This document shows positions 8,873-18,218 of a stretch of 64,000 nucleotides of DNA, in pieces (the first letter of the stretch is position 1; every line of letters starts with the position of its first letter). The position numbers and the translations under genes are program-made. The stretch spans positions 18,694,873 to 18,758,872 of the forward strand of contig OY755173.1 of the NCBI GenBank assembly GCA_963576735.1. The letters run 5' to 3'. Below the pieces are notes generated by a model. That model saw only the letters and a program-made list of their open reading frames with translations. It searched no databases and had not been told where the DNA came from. The DNA comes from Bedellia somnulentella (lineage: Eukaryota > Arthropoda > Insecta > Lepidoptera > Bedelliidae).

Positions 8873-9303
8873 AGGTTTTCGTAGCTCAAAACAGAAAAAA
8901 GGAACCCTTAAAGAATCACTTTTTCGTCCGTCTGTCTAGACCTTTTTTCTCAGGCACGCGTGGAGCTATCAAACTGAAACTATATAATATCCAGGTCAAA
9001 CTTTCTCTGGAATTTGTAATTAATCAAACCACTAACACGACGCAATCAAAATTTACAGCCATTGAGGCTGGAAAATTTCAAAATTCACACGGGAACCAAA
9101 ACTTAGAATTTTGAAATTTAGTGCGAAGAAACGTCCTACAGTACTGATTAAGGAAAAATTACGAATACCGTAAATTTTTAGTAACTTCATATAATAAAAA
9201 CTTATTTTTGATAAATTTCGTGATGGGTGAACTTTTACTTAAATACCTATAGGTTTGTAGGAACCCTCGGTGCGCGAGTCCAACCCGCACTTGACCGGTT
9301 TTA
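8873..9303 (-). mobile_element. Interspersed repeat G, old copy
   Basis: On the minus strand it begins AAAACCGGTCAAGTGCGGGTT, GGACTCGCGCACCGAGGGTTCC and ends with TCTAGACAGACGGACG and AAGGGTTCCTTTTTTC. A plus-strand relative lies at 22880-23447. I know this layout (GGGTTCCGTA, a run of GACAGACGGACAG, GGTTCCGTTTTT, ACGGAACCCT) as a common lepidopteran non-coding repeat, but cannot assign its class. Confidence 0.55.
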
Positions 9304-9593
9304 TGTAAATGAGTACCTTCCAAATGTTACATCACTCAGCCTTTTTGAGGAGGTAAAAAAGTAAATACTTGCGTCCTCCTTTCTTTTCATTGTTTTCTTT
9401 GCAGCTGCCAGAGACTATATAGAATATAGATTATCTGTTAAAAAGAAATTTTAAGCCTTTTATATATCTACTAGCAGCCCGTCCCGGCTTCGCTCGGGCA
9501 TAAATTATCATTAACATTTTGTTTTTTATTTTATTACATGTATTATTATTTTAATATATTTTTTTTATGTTTTAAGCTATGTTATATTTTTTT

Positions 9594-9840
9594 GCTGTGT
9601 AGTGTCGGCTTAGAATAGCACTACCCCATTTCTTCCGGTGGGTGTACGTAAGAGGCGACTAACGGTTTTGGGGCTTTTGAGGGATTTTTGGGCGATGCGG
9701 TTGGTGACCCATCACCAACAACCTTTATTTCACCATCTTTTCCCCACACAACTTCCAAAAGTGGCTGAGGAATTTCTGATTCCTTAGCTCTGGCTACCCC
9801 TTCTAGGAATTTATAGCCGTGAGTATATGTATGTATGTAT
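9594..9840 (+). mobile_element. SINE-A with clean 13-bp target duplication
   Basis: GTTATATTTTTTT flanks it at 9581-9593 and 9841-9853. The element runs from GCTGTGTAGTGTCGGCTTAG to GTGAGTATATGTATG and a GTAT tail. A 13-bp duplication fits target-primed reverse transcription, so this family is a retroposon. The copy defines the SINE-A ends. A B-box-like GGTTGGTGACC is present but there is no convincing tRNA head. Confidence 0.92.
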
Positions 9841-9937
9841 GTTATATTTTTTTGTATTTATATTTAGATATATTTTTTTATTTTTTTTATTTTTCATAAT
9901 GAGTAATTACATCAAAAGCCATTCAATTTATAGAGTT

Positions 9938-10695
9938 AGAGCTTCCCTGTAAACAATATTTGACGTTGTTGTATTTTGGGGCAGCAAAATAAATTGATGT
10001 TCAGGAGCTCCCACCCGCGACAGGCCAACGTACAGTTGACCGTGAGTTAAACAATTCTTTCGCAGGTCAATCCCTACGACGTGGTAGTCCAGTGGGTAGA
10101 ACACCCGCCAGAAAACAGAAGGGCGTGAGTTCCAATCCTGGGTCGGGCCTACACCAATTTGTCTTTTCTAAAAAAGTCATATGTGTGGTTAATTTATCAT
10201 GGTTGTTAACGGTGAGGGAAAACATCGTGAGGAAACCCACATGGCTGAGTAGTACTTAGTCATGTGACAGTGTATTCGTACAAAACGGCGATAGGCCTGC
10301 CCCCTATCACGTGAGTACACTGTCTAAGCAAAACGTGGGTACCTTTCTCTGGACACTAGATGGCGCTGCCATGTGAGTTCAGAAGTATTGGTACCTCTGC
10401 CAACCCCTTCGGGGATAAACGGCGTGAACGTTTATGTTATGTTATGTCAATCCCTACTAATTTGAAGGTTTGGCCTTGGGACTTATTAATTGTTAAAGCG
10501 AAAGATGTTTTAACCGGAAATTGTAGCCGTTTAAATGGAATTGGCAGATCAGTTGGGATCATCGGTATATGAGCTAATTGACCGGCTGCTGGGCCAGTGA
10601 TAATAGTCGCTACTATTAAATTTTGCTTTAACTCTTTGATAAGCAGCCTCCCGTACCCCTTCGTGACTCCTGCAACAACTTACTATGCATAGCTA
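9938..10695 (-). pseudogene. Helitron helicase C-terminus remnant
   Basis: In two parts (10695-10458 and 10065-9938) around SINE-B. The minus strand codes for the same segment as 58740-59087: ITGPAAGQLAHIP, FPVKTSFALTINKSQGQTF, then HGQLYVGLSRVGAPE and a stop. KSQGQTF and YVGLSRV correspond to late motifs of the Pif1-like helicase domain of Helitron Rep-Hel proteins. The ATPase core and Rep are absent, so no function is possible. It is damaged by the SINE insertion. Confidence 0.8.
10078..10445 (+). mobile_element. SINE-B with clean 12-bp target duplication
   Basis: GTCAATCCCTAC flanks it (10066-10077 and 10446-10457) inside the helicase remnant. The head GACGTGGTAGTCCAGTGGG and B box AGTTCCAATCC show tRNA ancestry. 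It ends GATAAACGGCGTGAACGTTTATG and (TTATG)n. It gives the exact ends of SINE-B: 368 bp. Confidence 0.93.
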
Positions 10696-11266
10696 ATCGA
10701 GCGGAGTTTTATCTATTTTTTTAATTCGAGATAACTTTCGAATGGAATGTTCGAATCGAATAATTCAAAAAGTTATATAAGGGTATTGAAGTAGTCTGAA
10801 ATATTATATACGTTTTTTTATAAGGATTAGATAGGTCCATATAAAGAGCCTTTTCTAAAGCAGGATGTTAATTTAATTTTTGAATAATTTGATATTATGA
10901 CGCTTGTTGTGAGATAACTATAATAGTTAGAGACATGCTGTCGGGGCATTTTTTTTAGATAATGATGTGTTCTATAAAATTGTAGTACATATTTTTATTC
11001 TATTGTCAATAGTTTTCGCAGCGCACGCGATAAAAGGATTTTTTTTGGTATTTCTTTAACACCTTGGGTTACATTTTTGAAGTTTACGTAAGGATTCCTA
11101 TTTTTTTTGAAAATGAGATATAGCCTATGTCACTCGGGAATAGTGTAGCATCAAAACAGTGAAAGAATTTTTCAAATCCGTCCAGTAGTTTTGGAGCCTA
11201 TTCAATTCAAACAAACAAACAAACAAAAAATCAAACTTTTCCTCCTCTTTATAATATTAGTATAGA

Positions 11267-12284
11267 TAATTTTCATTATACAATAGGTTTCGAAGGACAT
11301 ATTTTGCACATTGCAGTTTAGTTATTTGCTTTTGACCCATTAAATCTTACGAACGGTACTAAAAGTACTAAGACAGATATTAAAATAATAATAAGAAATT
11401 GGTCAAATACTAGTAGTGTTGTGTACGGAGTGTTACGGAACCATTATCTATAAATCTGAATTACAAACTTGACAATTTGTTGAGGGGCTTATTTTATTTC
11501 TTAAGTGAACACTAAGAAGGGAATTTTGAAATTACAATCCTTGAAACAGACGAAACAGGGATGTGAAGTTTCTATGTACCTTTTTTAGTGGTGGACTTAG
11601 AAGTTTGAAAGTTGAAAGAACTGTCATGATTGTGTTAGGGAAGAAACATTATTTTTCTTTAAACGGATAAAATAGGAGTATAGTTCGTATAAAGAAGTAA
11701 TCTTATAATTACTATTTACTTGAAATTTGGCATAATGTATATTCAAAAAGGTATTTCAAAAATACATACCTAAAGGGCTAAATTGAGGTTCAATTCATAT
11801 GTTTTTTTTTCAATTATCTACTTAGCAGAATTTATGTATGGTATATATGTACGATTACAATTAAAAAAGCACTATGTAGATAAGATAAACCAAATTCTTC
11901 CCTAGATCACCCCTTTGGGGAAGAATAGGGCTATTTTTTTTTGCATGATAAGGTGTTCGGTACGAAATTAGGTTGGCTTTAACAGTAGATAATGTATAGT
12001 ATTTATATATACAAAAATTATAGTTGACTTACTCATAGAAAGATTCATTATCAAAGATTATAGAAAGAAGTTGCGCCGGTCCAACAGTATTGTATATGTT
12101 AACGAAAATGTATGTAATCCGTCATTTTATACAATTCCTAGGAAATGTATGTGATTCCTAAAATCGCACGGAAATGTGTGAAATAAATTATATTATACTT
12201 ACAAATTATACATTTCCTAGGAAATCTATACATTTCCTAAATAGCAATCGGAAATGTAAAACACTGCAGATAATCGGACTTGGT
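11267..12284. other. Unassigned AT-rich spacer
   Basis: No open frame of note. CCTAGGAAATGTA-like motifs recur in both orientations at 12130-12260 (TTCCTAGGAAATGTATG, ACATTTCCTAGGAAATC, ACATTTCCTAAATAGC), giving several short palindromes. Confidence 0.4.
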
Positions 12285-12375
12285 TGTGCATGAGAACCTC
12301 ATTATTTTACTAATCAATGTAGGAAAGAAAAATTTCGATACCAGCAGGACCTCGCGACAACCCGGGGGCTTATTA
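12285..12375. mobile_element. SINE-D relic
   Basis: CATGAGAACCTCATTATTTTACTAATCAATGTAGGAAAGAAAAATTTCGATACCAGCAGGACCTCGCGACAACCC is a decayed inverse of the SINE-D 3' end. It is interrupted at 12376 by an inverted-repeat segment. Confidence 0.5.
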
Positions 12376-12490
12376 CGTATCTTTTGCGACTGACGATTGT
12401 GTCGCAAGTTGTCGCTGTCAATGTCATAATTTATATGCGAATTGACACTTTTGACAGCGAAAATATTGCGACTTACGAAACAATCGCGTT
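12376..12490. mobile_element. Small imperfect inverted-repeat element
   Basis: CGTATCTTTTGCGACTGACGATTG...GTCGCTGTCAA at the left pairs with TTGACAGCGAAAATATTGCGAC...CAATCGCGTTCACTAAAGATACAT at the right. The whole 115-bp segment can fold into one hairpin. It resembles a very short MITE. The superfamily is unknown. Confidence 0.5.
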
Positions 12491-12819
12491 CACTAAAGAT
12501 ACATAGTCAGCCCACCGGTCTACGCCTCGGTGGTGCCAAGTAACCACTGTTGCGAAATTTGTCTTTTATTGCTTTTAAACACCTTACTGGTGTCAGCTAT
12601 TAGAATTTGTGAAAATTTGGAGGTAAAGGATGCTCAGCGGCATTTAAGATATATTTTTTTTCCAAATTGTCGCGAAAACTGCTATTATCAGCTCGGGCTG
12701 GTCTATTTATTGAAATTTCCATAAATGAATTTTTTTTAAACAGTTATTCTATTAATTTTAACAGAAAAATAATGTAAAATTAAACTTCAAAAATTAAATT
12801 ACTAAATTCAAATCACCCG
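12491..12819. other. Spacer without recognised feature
   Basis: A 64-codon open frame at 12530-12724 shows no domain and AT-biased composition. I see no support for a gene. Confidence 0.35.
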
Positions 12820-12990
12820 CCTGACTTAACGTCAGCCCAAACCAACGGGCTAACTATTCAATCAGCCGAGTGATTGGACGTTCAGTGACGACAATTCATT
12901 TTACAAGCGGACTTGCCTTTTAACTAGGAGCCGGCGCTTAATTAAGCGGCTAGCTGCTTAATGAGCTGGCTGATTAAACCAGTTGGCTGC
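12820..12990. repeat. Palindrome-rich block with TTAAT / GGCT motifs
   Basis: GCGCTTAATTAAGCGGC, GCTAGCTGCTTAATGAGCTGGCTGATTAAACC and CAGCCGAGTGATTGG give several overlapping short palindromes, with TTAAT or ATTAA next to GGCT/AGCC at roughly 15-20-bp intervals. This looks like subterminal motif clustering of a DNA transposon, but matching ends were not found. Confidence 0.4.
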
Positions 12991-13349
12991 GACATATACA
13001 ATTCCATGATTTGAATACATTTCCGGTAAAATATATTTACTTTACTGAAATTAAATACGCTAGCGACATCTACTCTAAATACTTAAAACTATAATTAAGT
13101 TTCTACTCACTGCTAGATGCCTCTAAAATCGCGTTCAATTGTAAGAGTTCACCTATTGCGCACTAGATGACGCTATAAAATAAATGTTTCGTATTTTTTC
13201 TCATTGGGCTGCGAAACCGAGTTGCTATATGGGCCATTTTATTTTTAGGTGTACCACCATCCAAAATGATGATTTTTCAAAAAAGTACGAGAATATGAGT
13301 TTTTTTTTTACTTTTACTGAGTTATTATACATTAAAGTATCATAGATTT
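12991..13349. other. Spacer without recognised feature
   Basis: AT-rich, no recognised repeat or gene. Confidence 0.35.
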
Positions 13350-13611
13350 GCCGTGTAGTGCCGGCTTAGAATGTCGCTACCCCTTTCTACCCACGGGTTT
13401 CGTAAGAGGCGACTAAGGGGCTATTAATGGGGCTATTTATTGGATTAAATTGGATTTTTGGGCGATGCGGTTGGAGAGCCATCACCAAAAACCTTTATTT
13501 TACCGCCTTTTCCCCACTCAACTTCCAAAAGTGGCTGAGAAATTTATAATTCCTTGGCTCTGGCTAACCCTTCTAGGGAATTATAGCCGTGAGTATATGT
13601 ATGTATGTATG
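13350..13611 (+). mobile_element. SINE-A, full length
   Basis: GCCGTGTAGTGCCGGCTTAGAATGTCGC to GCCGTGAGTATATGTATG plus a GTAT tail. AGTATCATA occurs just upstream (13337-13345) and at the end of the tail, a probable target duplication. It is a GGGTTTCGTAAGAGG subfamily member with a small duplication near GGGGCTATT. Confidence 0.85.
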
Positions 13612-13734
13612 TAGTATCATAAAATAGTAAAAGATCATAGATGTTATAAATAACTTTCGAAATAAAATGATTTGTATTCATCATGGGGTGTGATTTATTT
13701 CCATTCCGTGACCATTTATATTTATAGACGCTTA

Positions 13735-14130
13735 TCCATACTAATATTATAAATTGGAAAGTGAGTTTGTTTGTTTGTTTATTTGTGCCGCTTTCACGCC
13801 GTAACTACTGAACCGATTTCTTTGAAATTTTGTAGACGTATAGTTAGAAGACCAGATTGGAGATGGCGCTGTGCGCGTTTAAAATAAGGTAATATATTGC
13901 AAACGAATATAAACCTGTAAATTTAGAAGCTAAATGATACGATTATGTATCCTTGAAAATGAGGAATTCCCGAGGGATGACGTACAATTTGTTTTATCGT
14001 CTTAACTGTTTTTTTACATTATAAGTATTTACGTTACGTTAGTTCTTGAGGTATGCAATAGATGGCGCTGAGTGTTTTTTAAACCGTGGTATCGATGTTT
14101 TTCAAGATACGTAAGAAGTTGAATATTTTG
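13735..14130 (+). mobile_element. Helitron-like 5' end, 3' end not found
   Basis: TCCATACTAATATTATAAATTGGAAAGTGAGTTTGTTTG is a typical lepidopteran Helitron start and is preceded by A. It continues GTGCCGCTTTCACGCCGTAACTACTGAACCGATTTC, a segment common in such elements. No CTRR end with a hairpin could be placed, so the right boundary is arbitrary. Non-coding. Confidence 0.55.
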
Positions 14131-14365
14131 CGCTTTAACCTGTAGTTCATACCATTACTCGGTGCACTTTTCGAATCATTTACTTGCTGTTTTATCTTTA
14201 GTCACTATTTTTCAATTTACATTGAATTGTGGATTTTGGCGCTCAAAATCGGTAGGGTATAAAAATGCGGGATTATACAGCAGGAGCGGGAGTAAATTCA
14301 ATTGTTTGTCAATAGTAAGACTATAAGACAATAAAGGGTATTCAAAATTTGCCGCCAACGTTAGC

Positions 14366-14640
14366 GTCTATGTGGCGTAGCGGTAAATCTAACCTCTATG
14401 AACATTCGAGAGACCCGGGATCAGAACTCAAAGGACACAAGCAATTAGTAAAAAATAAAGTTGTTGTGTTAGGTAAGAATAATAGCAAGAACTATCGCAA
14501 CATGACATAGGATATCATTCATCTCGGACAATCCCCATATTCTCGAGCAATCTCTGCTGCAAACTCACCGACCATCACCAACGCGGTCAGTGTAGGGAGC
14601 AGCACCCACCGGGCCTCCGCCCCGCAACACCAAACTACTA
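14366..14640. other. tRNA-like segment plus coding-looking GC island
   Basis: TGGCGTAGCGG (A-box-like) and GGGATCAGAACTC (B-box-like) lie 45 bp apart at 14373-14427, suggesting a decayed tRNA-derived SINE. About 100 bp further, 14519-14632 on the minus strand is open for 37 codons ending in a stop (segment EARWVLLPTLTALVMVGEFA) and is richer in GC than its surroundings. I do not recognise the peptide; it may be a LINE or gag fragment. Confidence 0.35.
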
Positions 14641-14992
14641 TCCGTACTTAGTATTTTCTAAAAATTTCGCGATTGAACATTACAATTAAAACCACTATTA
14701 TAAAACTAAACCATAAGTTATAACACGCGATTAAAGACCCGAAAATCAATAGTTACTATGCGTACTAATACGACCATTATAACTCGAACATAGAAACTTG
14801 GTACAAAATGGTTTGTTTCATTATTGTTATCATATATTTTATGGCTCTATGGGGTTGAAATAGCAAATGAAAGTTATTATAGTATAGAGATTTTTGACAT
14901 TTCTGCATTTAGAAACTTGAAACTTGGTGCGATTGACTGATATAACCACTACAAAAAGGAATTTATGAAATTCATCCATCAATCTTTCATGA
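14641..14992. other. Spacer without recognised feature
   Basis: AT-rich; nothing recognised. Confidence 0.35.
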
Positions 14993-15190
14993 GTATATAT
15001 ACACTAACGGCCATAAATTCCAAAAAGAGTAGCCATAGCTTCGGAGATAGTAATTCTCCATCCACTTTTGGAAGTTGAATGGGGAAAAGGCAGTCAAATA
15101 ATGGATTTTAGTGATGGGTCTCCAACTGCATCGCTGAACAATCACTTAAAAAGCCTCAATGTCCTTTATATCTTTTATACCACTTTTTTT
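14993..15190 (-). mobile_element. SINE-A, decayed
   Basis: TATATATACACTAACGGCC, AAAAAGAGTAGCCATAGC, CCACTTTTGGAAGTTGAATGGGG, GATGGGTCTCCAACTGCATCGC, AAAAAGCCTCAATGTCC in the order of an inverted SINE-A. The head is missing beyond this point. Confidence 0.7.
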
Positions 15191-16000
15191 TATATATAAA
15201 CTGGATTCGAAAAATGTAGTCGACGCGGACGTTGTCACGGGCAAAAAGCTAGTAATTAATAAAAGGTAAGGAAAATATTTAAAATTCCGGTTTAATTTTA
15301 AATATAGCTTTATAAAGATAAGAAAAATAAATTTTATTATCTTAGAAGTATTATTTTGAACTAAGAAAGATCCATTAGAGATCCATTCCGTTACTTTTTG
15401 GAACATGGCAAGATTTAATTTACTTATTTCTACTATTTGCACTAATGTCCTAATTAAATATTTAACAAGTAACAAGACTATTTTTTAAATTTCGGTTTTA
15501 ATAAAAATTTCTCATCAATATTTTTCATAAAGGTGAAAGAAATTCGAATGTACTTTTCATACAAATTCATAGATTTATTTGCTGTTGAAGTTTCAAGATC
15601 CCGAAGGGGACATAGTAAATAACGTTATTTTCTCTTAATAATTATCGAAAAAAACCTATAATATTAATTATTTAAGTATCGAAAGCATGTAAAATTGTTG
15701 TTTATTAGTTAATACAACGATACAATTCAAAATTAAAAAGATTGTCATCAGAATAGTTTGGGTTAAACCGCTTAAAACCTGGGGGACATGGAAATTAGAC
15801 GAGTACACAAAAAGAAAAAAAACCCATATAACAACTGAATTCGGGGCTATTTTAACGATGATCAGTATAGGTGCTGTATGCAATATTGTACAAGTATAGT
15901 TTCATATATAATACTATGAACCGTATGATTTACCAGATATCATTACAGTCTAAAACTTTTAAGTCGTCAATTATTCATTTCATTTTTTTTTTCATAGGGT
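15191..16000. other. Unassigned AT-rich spacer
   Basis: Three open frames of 66-109 codons are low-complexity and show no domain. I see no repeat termini. Confidence 0.35.
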
Positions 16001-16010
16001 ATATATTAAC

Positions 16011-16262
16011 ATACATACATACATACATATACTCACGGCTATATTTCCCTAGAAGGGGTAGCCAGAGCTAAGGAATTATGAATTCCTCAGCCACTTTTGG
16101 AAGTTGAGTGGGGAAAAGATGGTAAAAATAAAGGTTTTTAGTGATGGGTCTCCAACTGCATCGCCCAAAAATCCAATAAAAAGCCCCAATACCCTTAGTC
16201 GCCTTTTACGACACCCGTGGGTAGAGAGGGGTAGCGACATTCTAAGCCGGCACTACACGGCA
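16011..16262 (-). mobile_element. SINE-A with 10-bp target duplication
   Basis: ATATATTAAC lies at 16001-16010 and again at 16263-16272. The element is complete from the (ACAT)n tail to the GCCGGCACTACACGGC head and belongs to the ACGACACCCGTGGGTAG subfamily. Confidence 0.9.
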
Positions 16263-16344
16263 ATATATTAACTAGTTAAATAAATAACCCAGCTTATATT
16301 TTAGAATCTAACATACTTAAGGTGCCAAATACTTATTTAGTTTA

Positions 16345-16458
16345 AAGTGCTAGCCATGTAGTGCCGGCTTAGCATGTCACTACTCTCTTATACCCACGGG
16401 TGTCATAAGAGGCTACTCAGGGTAAAGGGATTTTTAAGTGGATTTTGGACGATGCAGT
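16345..16458 (+). mobile_element. SINE-A, 5' part, split by hAT
   Basis: CATGTAGTGCCGGCTTAGCATGTCAC...AAGTGGATTTTGGACGATGCAGT is the head half. The body resumes at 18219 with GATGCAGTTGGAGCCCCATCG. The repeated GATGCAGT is the 8-bp hAT target duplication. Confidence 0.88.
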
Positions 16459-16624
16459 CAGCCCCGGATCTACGATTTTTTCGATTGCCCCGCAAGAACT
16501 TGATATAGCGCTCCCTCTCGGGAGCGTTTGATTAACACTAAGTGGCATTTTTGGTGGTCGAAAGAATACTCTTTAATAAATTTGTACTCTTTATTATTTA
16601 TTACTAATAACTTTTTCTTTAGTA

Positions 16625-16748
16625 CATACATACATACATACATATACTCATAGCTATAATTCCCTGGAAAGGGTAGCCAGAGCTAAGGAATTAGAAATTC
16701 CTCAGCCACTTTTGGAAAGTTGAGTTGGGAAAATATGGTATAATAAGG
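16625..16748 (-). mobile_element. SINE-A, 5'-truncated, nested in hAT
   Basis: TTTTTCTTTAGT flanks it (16613-16624, 16749-16760). Only the tail and about 100 bp of body are present, ending at ATGGTATAATAAGG. Precise 5' truncation with a 12-bp duplication is typical of incomplete reverse transcription. Confidence 0.9.
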
Positions 16749-16860
16749 TTTTTCTTTAGTGTGACATCAAATTAAATATAACAACAACAATAAACAACGC
16801 TCCCGATATTCAAGACATTATTTTAATTTTCCTCATCGTTTTTTTTTCTCTCTTATCTTA

Positions 16861-17518
16861 CTACAGCTTTACACGGAGTGCTTTCTTTTCCGCGAAAGAA
16901 TCTATTAGCTCATCAAAGTCCGTCTCACAGGCAGTTTTATTTTCAATAGCTAGAATCGTGAGGCCAGATAAACGTTCTTGGCTCATTGTTGAACGCAGAT
17001 AGTTTTTAATTATTTTCAGTTTGCTGAAACTTCGCTCACAGCTGACAGATGTCATGGGTAATGTGCAGTATATCCTCAAAGCTATACTAACTTTAGGAAA
17101 CGCTTCTTGCAAGTCATTCTTACACAGATGTTGTAACAGGTCGAATGCACTTGATTTTTCATCAATTTCCGTTACTAGGTAAATAAAGAATAAATAAAGG
17201 AAAGAAAAATTTCGACACAGGCGGGATTCGAACCCGCGACCTCGGGTATACGAGTGTCAATTGACACGGTAGCTCAATTGGCATGAGCGACGGGGGCGTA
17301 TACCCGAGGTCGCGGGTTCGAATCCCGCCTGTGTCGAAATTTTTCTTTCCTTTATTTATTCTTTATTTATTAGTAATAATCCCCACATGAGGTTTTCATG
17401 AACAAAAAGATTAAAATATCCGTTACTAGGTCTTTGAATACAGAAAGTTCCTGGCAAAAATCGACTGCATTCAAGTCTTTTCAATATTTTCGAGCTAGAT
17501 CGGCTCCATATTCTAAGG
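16861..17518 (-). pseudogene. hAT transposase C-terminal (dimerisation) region
   Basis: The minus strand codes for about 150 residues, split by SINE-D at 17181-17418. They include LPMTSVSCERSFSKLKIIKN, LRSTMSQERLSGLTILAIE and an acidic end DFDELIDSF. SxSCERSFSKLKxIKxxLRxxMxxxRL is the conserved hATC dimerisation block, close to that of ZMYM1-like and other hAT transposases. The upstream reading (FCQELSVFKDLVTEIDEKSS) is in frame across the SINE once its 13-bp duplication is discounted and contains at least one stop. The catalytic DDE region is absent. Confidence 0.85.
17181..17418 (+). mobile_element. SINE-D, snap-back copy with a perfect 71-bp stem
   Basis: Flanked by TCCGTTACTAGGT (17168-17180, 17419-17431). 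Bases 17181-17251 are the exact reverse complement of 17298-17368. The centre holds the tRNA-like core (17263-17335) with A box TAGCTCAATTGG and B box GGGTTCGAATCCC. It ends with AATAATCCCCACATGAGG and TTCATGAACAAAAAG. The structure fits 5' inversion during target-primed reverse transcription. It is not a working tRNA gene: the anticodon stem does not pair normally. Confidence 0.9.
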
Positions 17519-17890
17519 GTGTTAAAGGGGAGTATTTATAATCCCACTATACTAGGCACATTAAATTTGGCGGTACCTAGTGGGACTTTGAGACGACGAC
17601 GGGGAAGACTTTTTAAAATTCCTCAGTCACGGACGAATTTGTTGATAGAGAGTCCGATTATTCGAGCGCAAATCGCACTTGGCAATATATCGGAAGAGGT
17701 GGATATATTTGCGTGTTCTTGGTGTGACTTCCAATGTGCTGCACTAAAGTATTTATGTTATAATAAGGTGTAGAAATAAATAATAAGTTAAAATAAGTAT
17801 AATATCATGTGAAATGTAATCGCTTTAGGTATAACCTGTAAAGATTTCATTTTTTGTTAAATAAATAAATATTTCTGCAGACCATCAGTC
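17519..17890 (+). mobile_element. LINE 3' end (ORF C-terminus and 3' UTR) nested in hAT
   Basis: An open frame ends ...SRTNLLIESPIIRAQIALG, ...ISEEVDIFACSWCDF..., stop at about 17773. The RTN...SPI.R....N.....VDIF pattern resembles the extreme C-terminus of LINE ORF2 proteins (inference). The following GTATTTATGTTATAATAAG...AAATAAATAAATA is shared in outline with 51215-51392. It interrupts the hAT transposase after 17518. Exact ends and target duplication were not resolved. Confidence 0.5.
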
Positions 17891-18218
17891 GACATATTTA
17901 AAAATGCATGACCACCGAGGAAGGCGAAATTTCCATGTAGGCTCTTTGTTGTTTCATTTTACTTATTACTCGGACACGCAATCTAAAATAAACTAAACAA
18001 CGATCGTCCCTTGGCGTAAAGGGTTATTCGGCTCGGTTCGTGTAGCCTCTAGTGCTACATGTGACATACGGGGTAATCCCCGGCAGTGATACGTACGTTA
18101 TCAGTATTGCCAATTAGGCTTCAACTATACAGAATGTACTAAATTGATTTTGGCGCCCTCCGAAACTGCCGCCCGGGGCAGGTGCCCCGGTTTGCCCCCC
18201 CACCTAGATCCGGGGCTG

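Larger units (their letters stand above)
9471..11266 (-). mobile_element. Helitron, deletion derivative with two nested SINEs
   Basis: On the minus strand it starts TCTATACTAATATTATAAAGAGG (ending at plus 11266), has the 3' hairpin GCCCGAGCGAAGCCGGGACGGGC and ends CTAG (9471-9474). The flanking A and T fit Helitron insertion between A and T. It aligns end to end with 57293-59268 but lacks the Rep-coding block, retaining only the helicase C-terminus. SINE-A (9594-9840) and SINE-B (10078-10445) inserted later. Without them the element would be about 1.16 kb. Confidence 0.9.
16459..18218 (-). mobile_element. hAT transposon, defective, with nested retroposons
   Basis: Terminal inverted repeats CAGCCCCGGATCTA (16459-16472) and its inverse TAGATCCGGGGCTG (18205-18218) are flanked by GATGCAGT at 16451-16458 and 18219-18226. 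An 8-bp duplication with CAG-starting ends is diagnostic of hAT. It codes on the minus strand for the C-terminus of a hAT transposase. Three later insertions lie inside: SINE-A (16625-16748), SINE-D (17181-17418) and a LINE fragment (from about 17519). The transposase core is missing, so the element is dead. Confidence 0.92.

Noticed and set aside
12530..12724. Possible small Cys-containing gene
   Set aside because: No homology recognised, AT-rich composition and no context; indistinguishable from a random frame.
16861..17112. Domesticated ZMYM1-like host gene
   Set aside because: The fragment lies within hAT terminal repeats and an 8-bp duplication, is interrupted by other elements and has no catalytic domain.
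17263..17335. Functional tRNA genes (here and at 28287, 30934, 63082, 25141)
   Set aside because: A and B boxes are good and acceptor arms partly pair, but the anticodon arm is broken, position 33 is not T, and each lies inside a repeated element with retroposon features.
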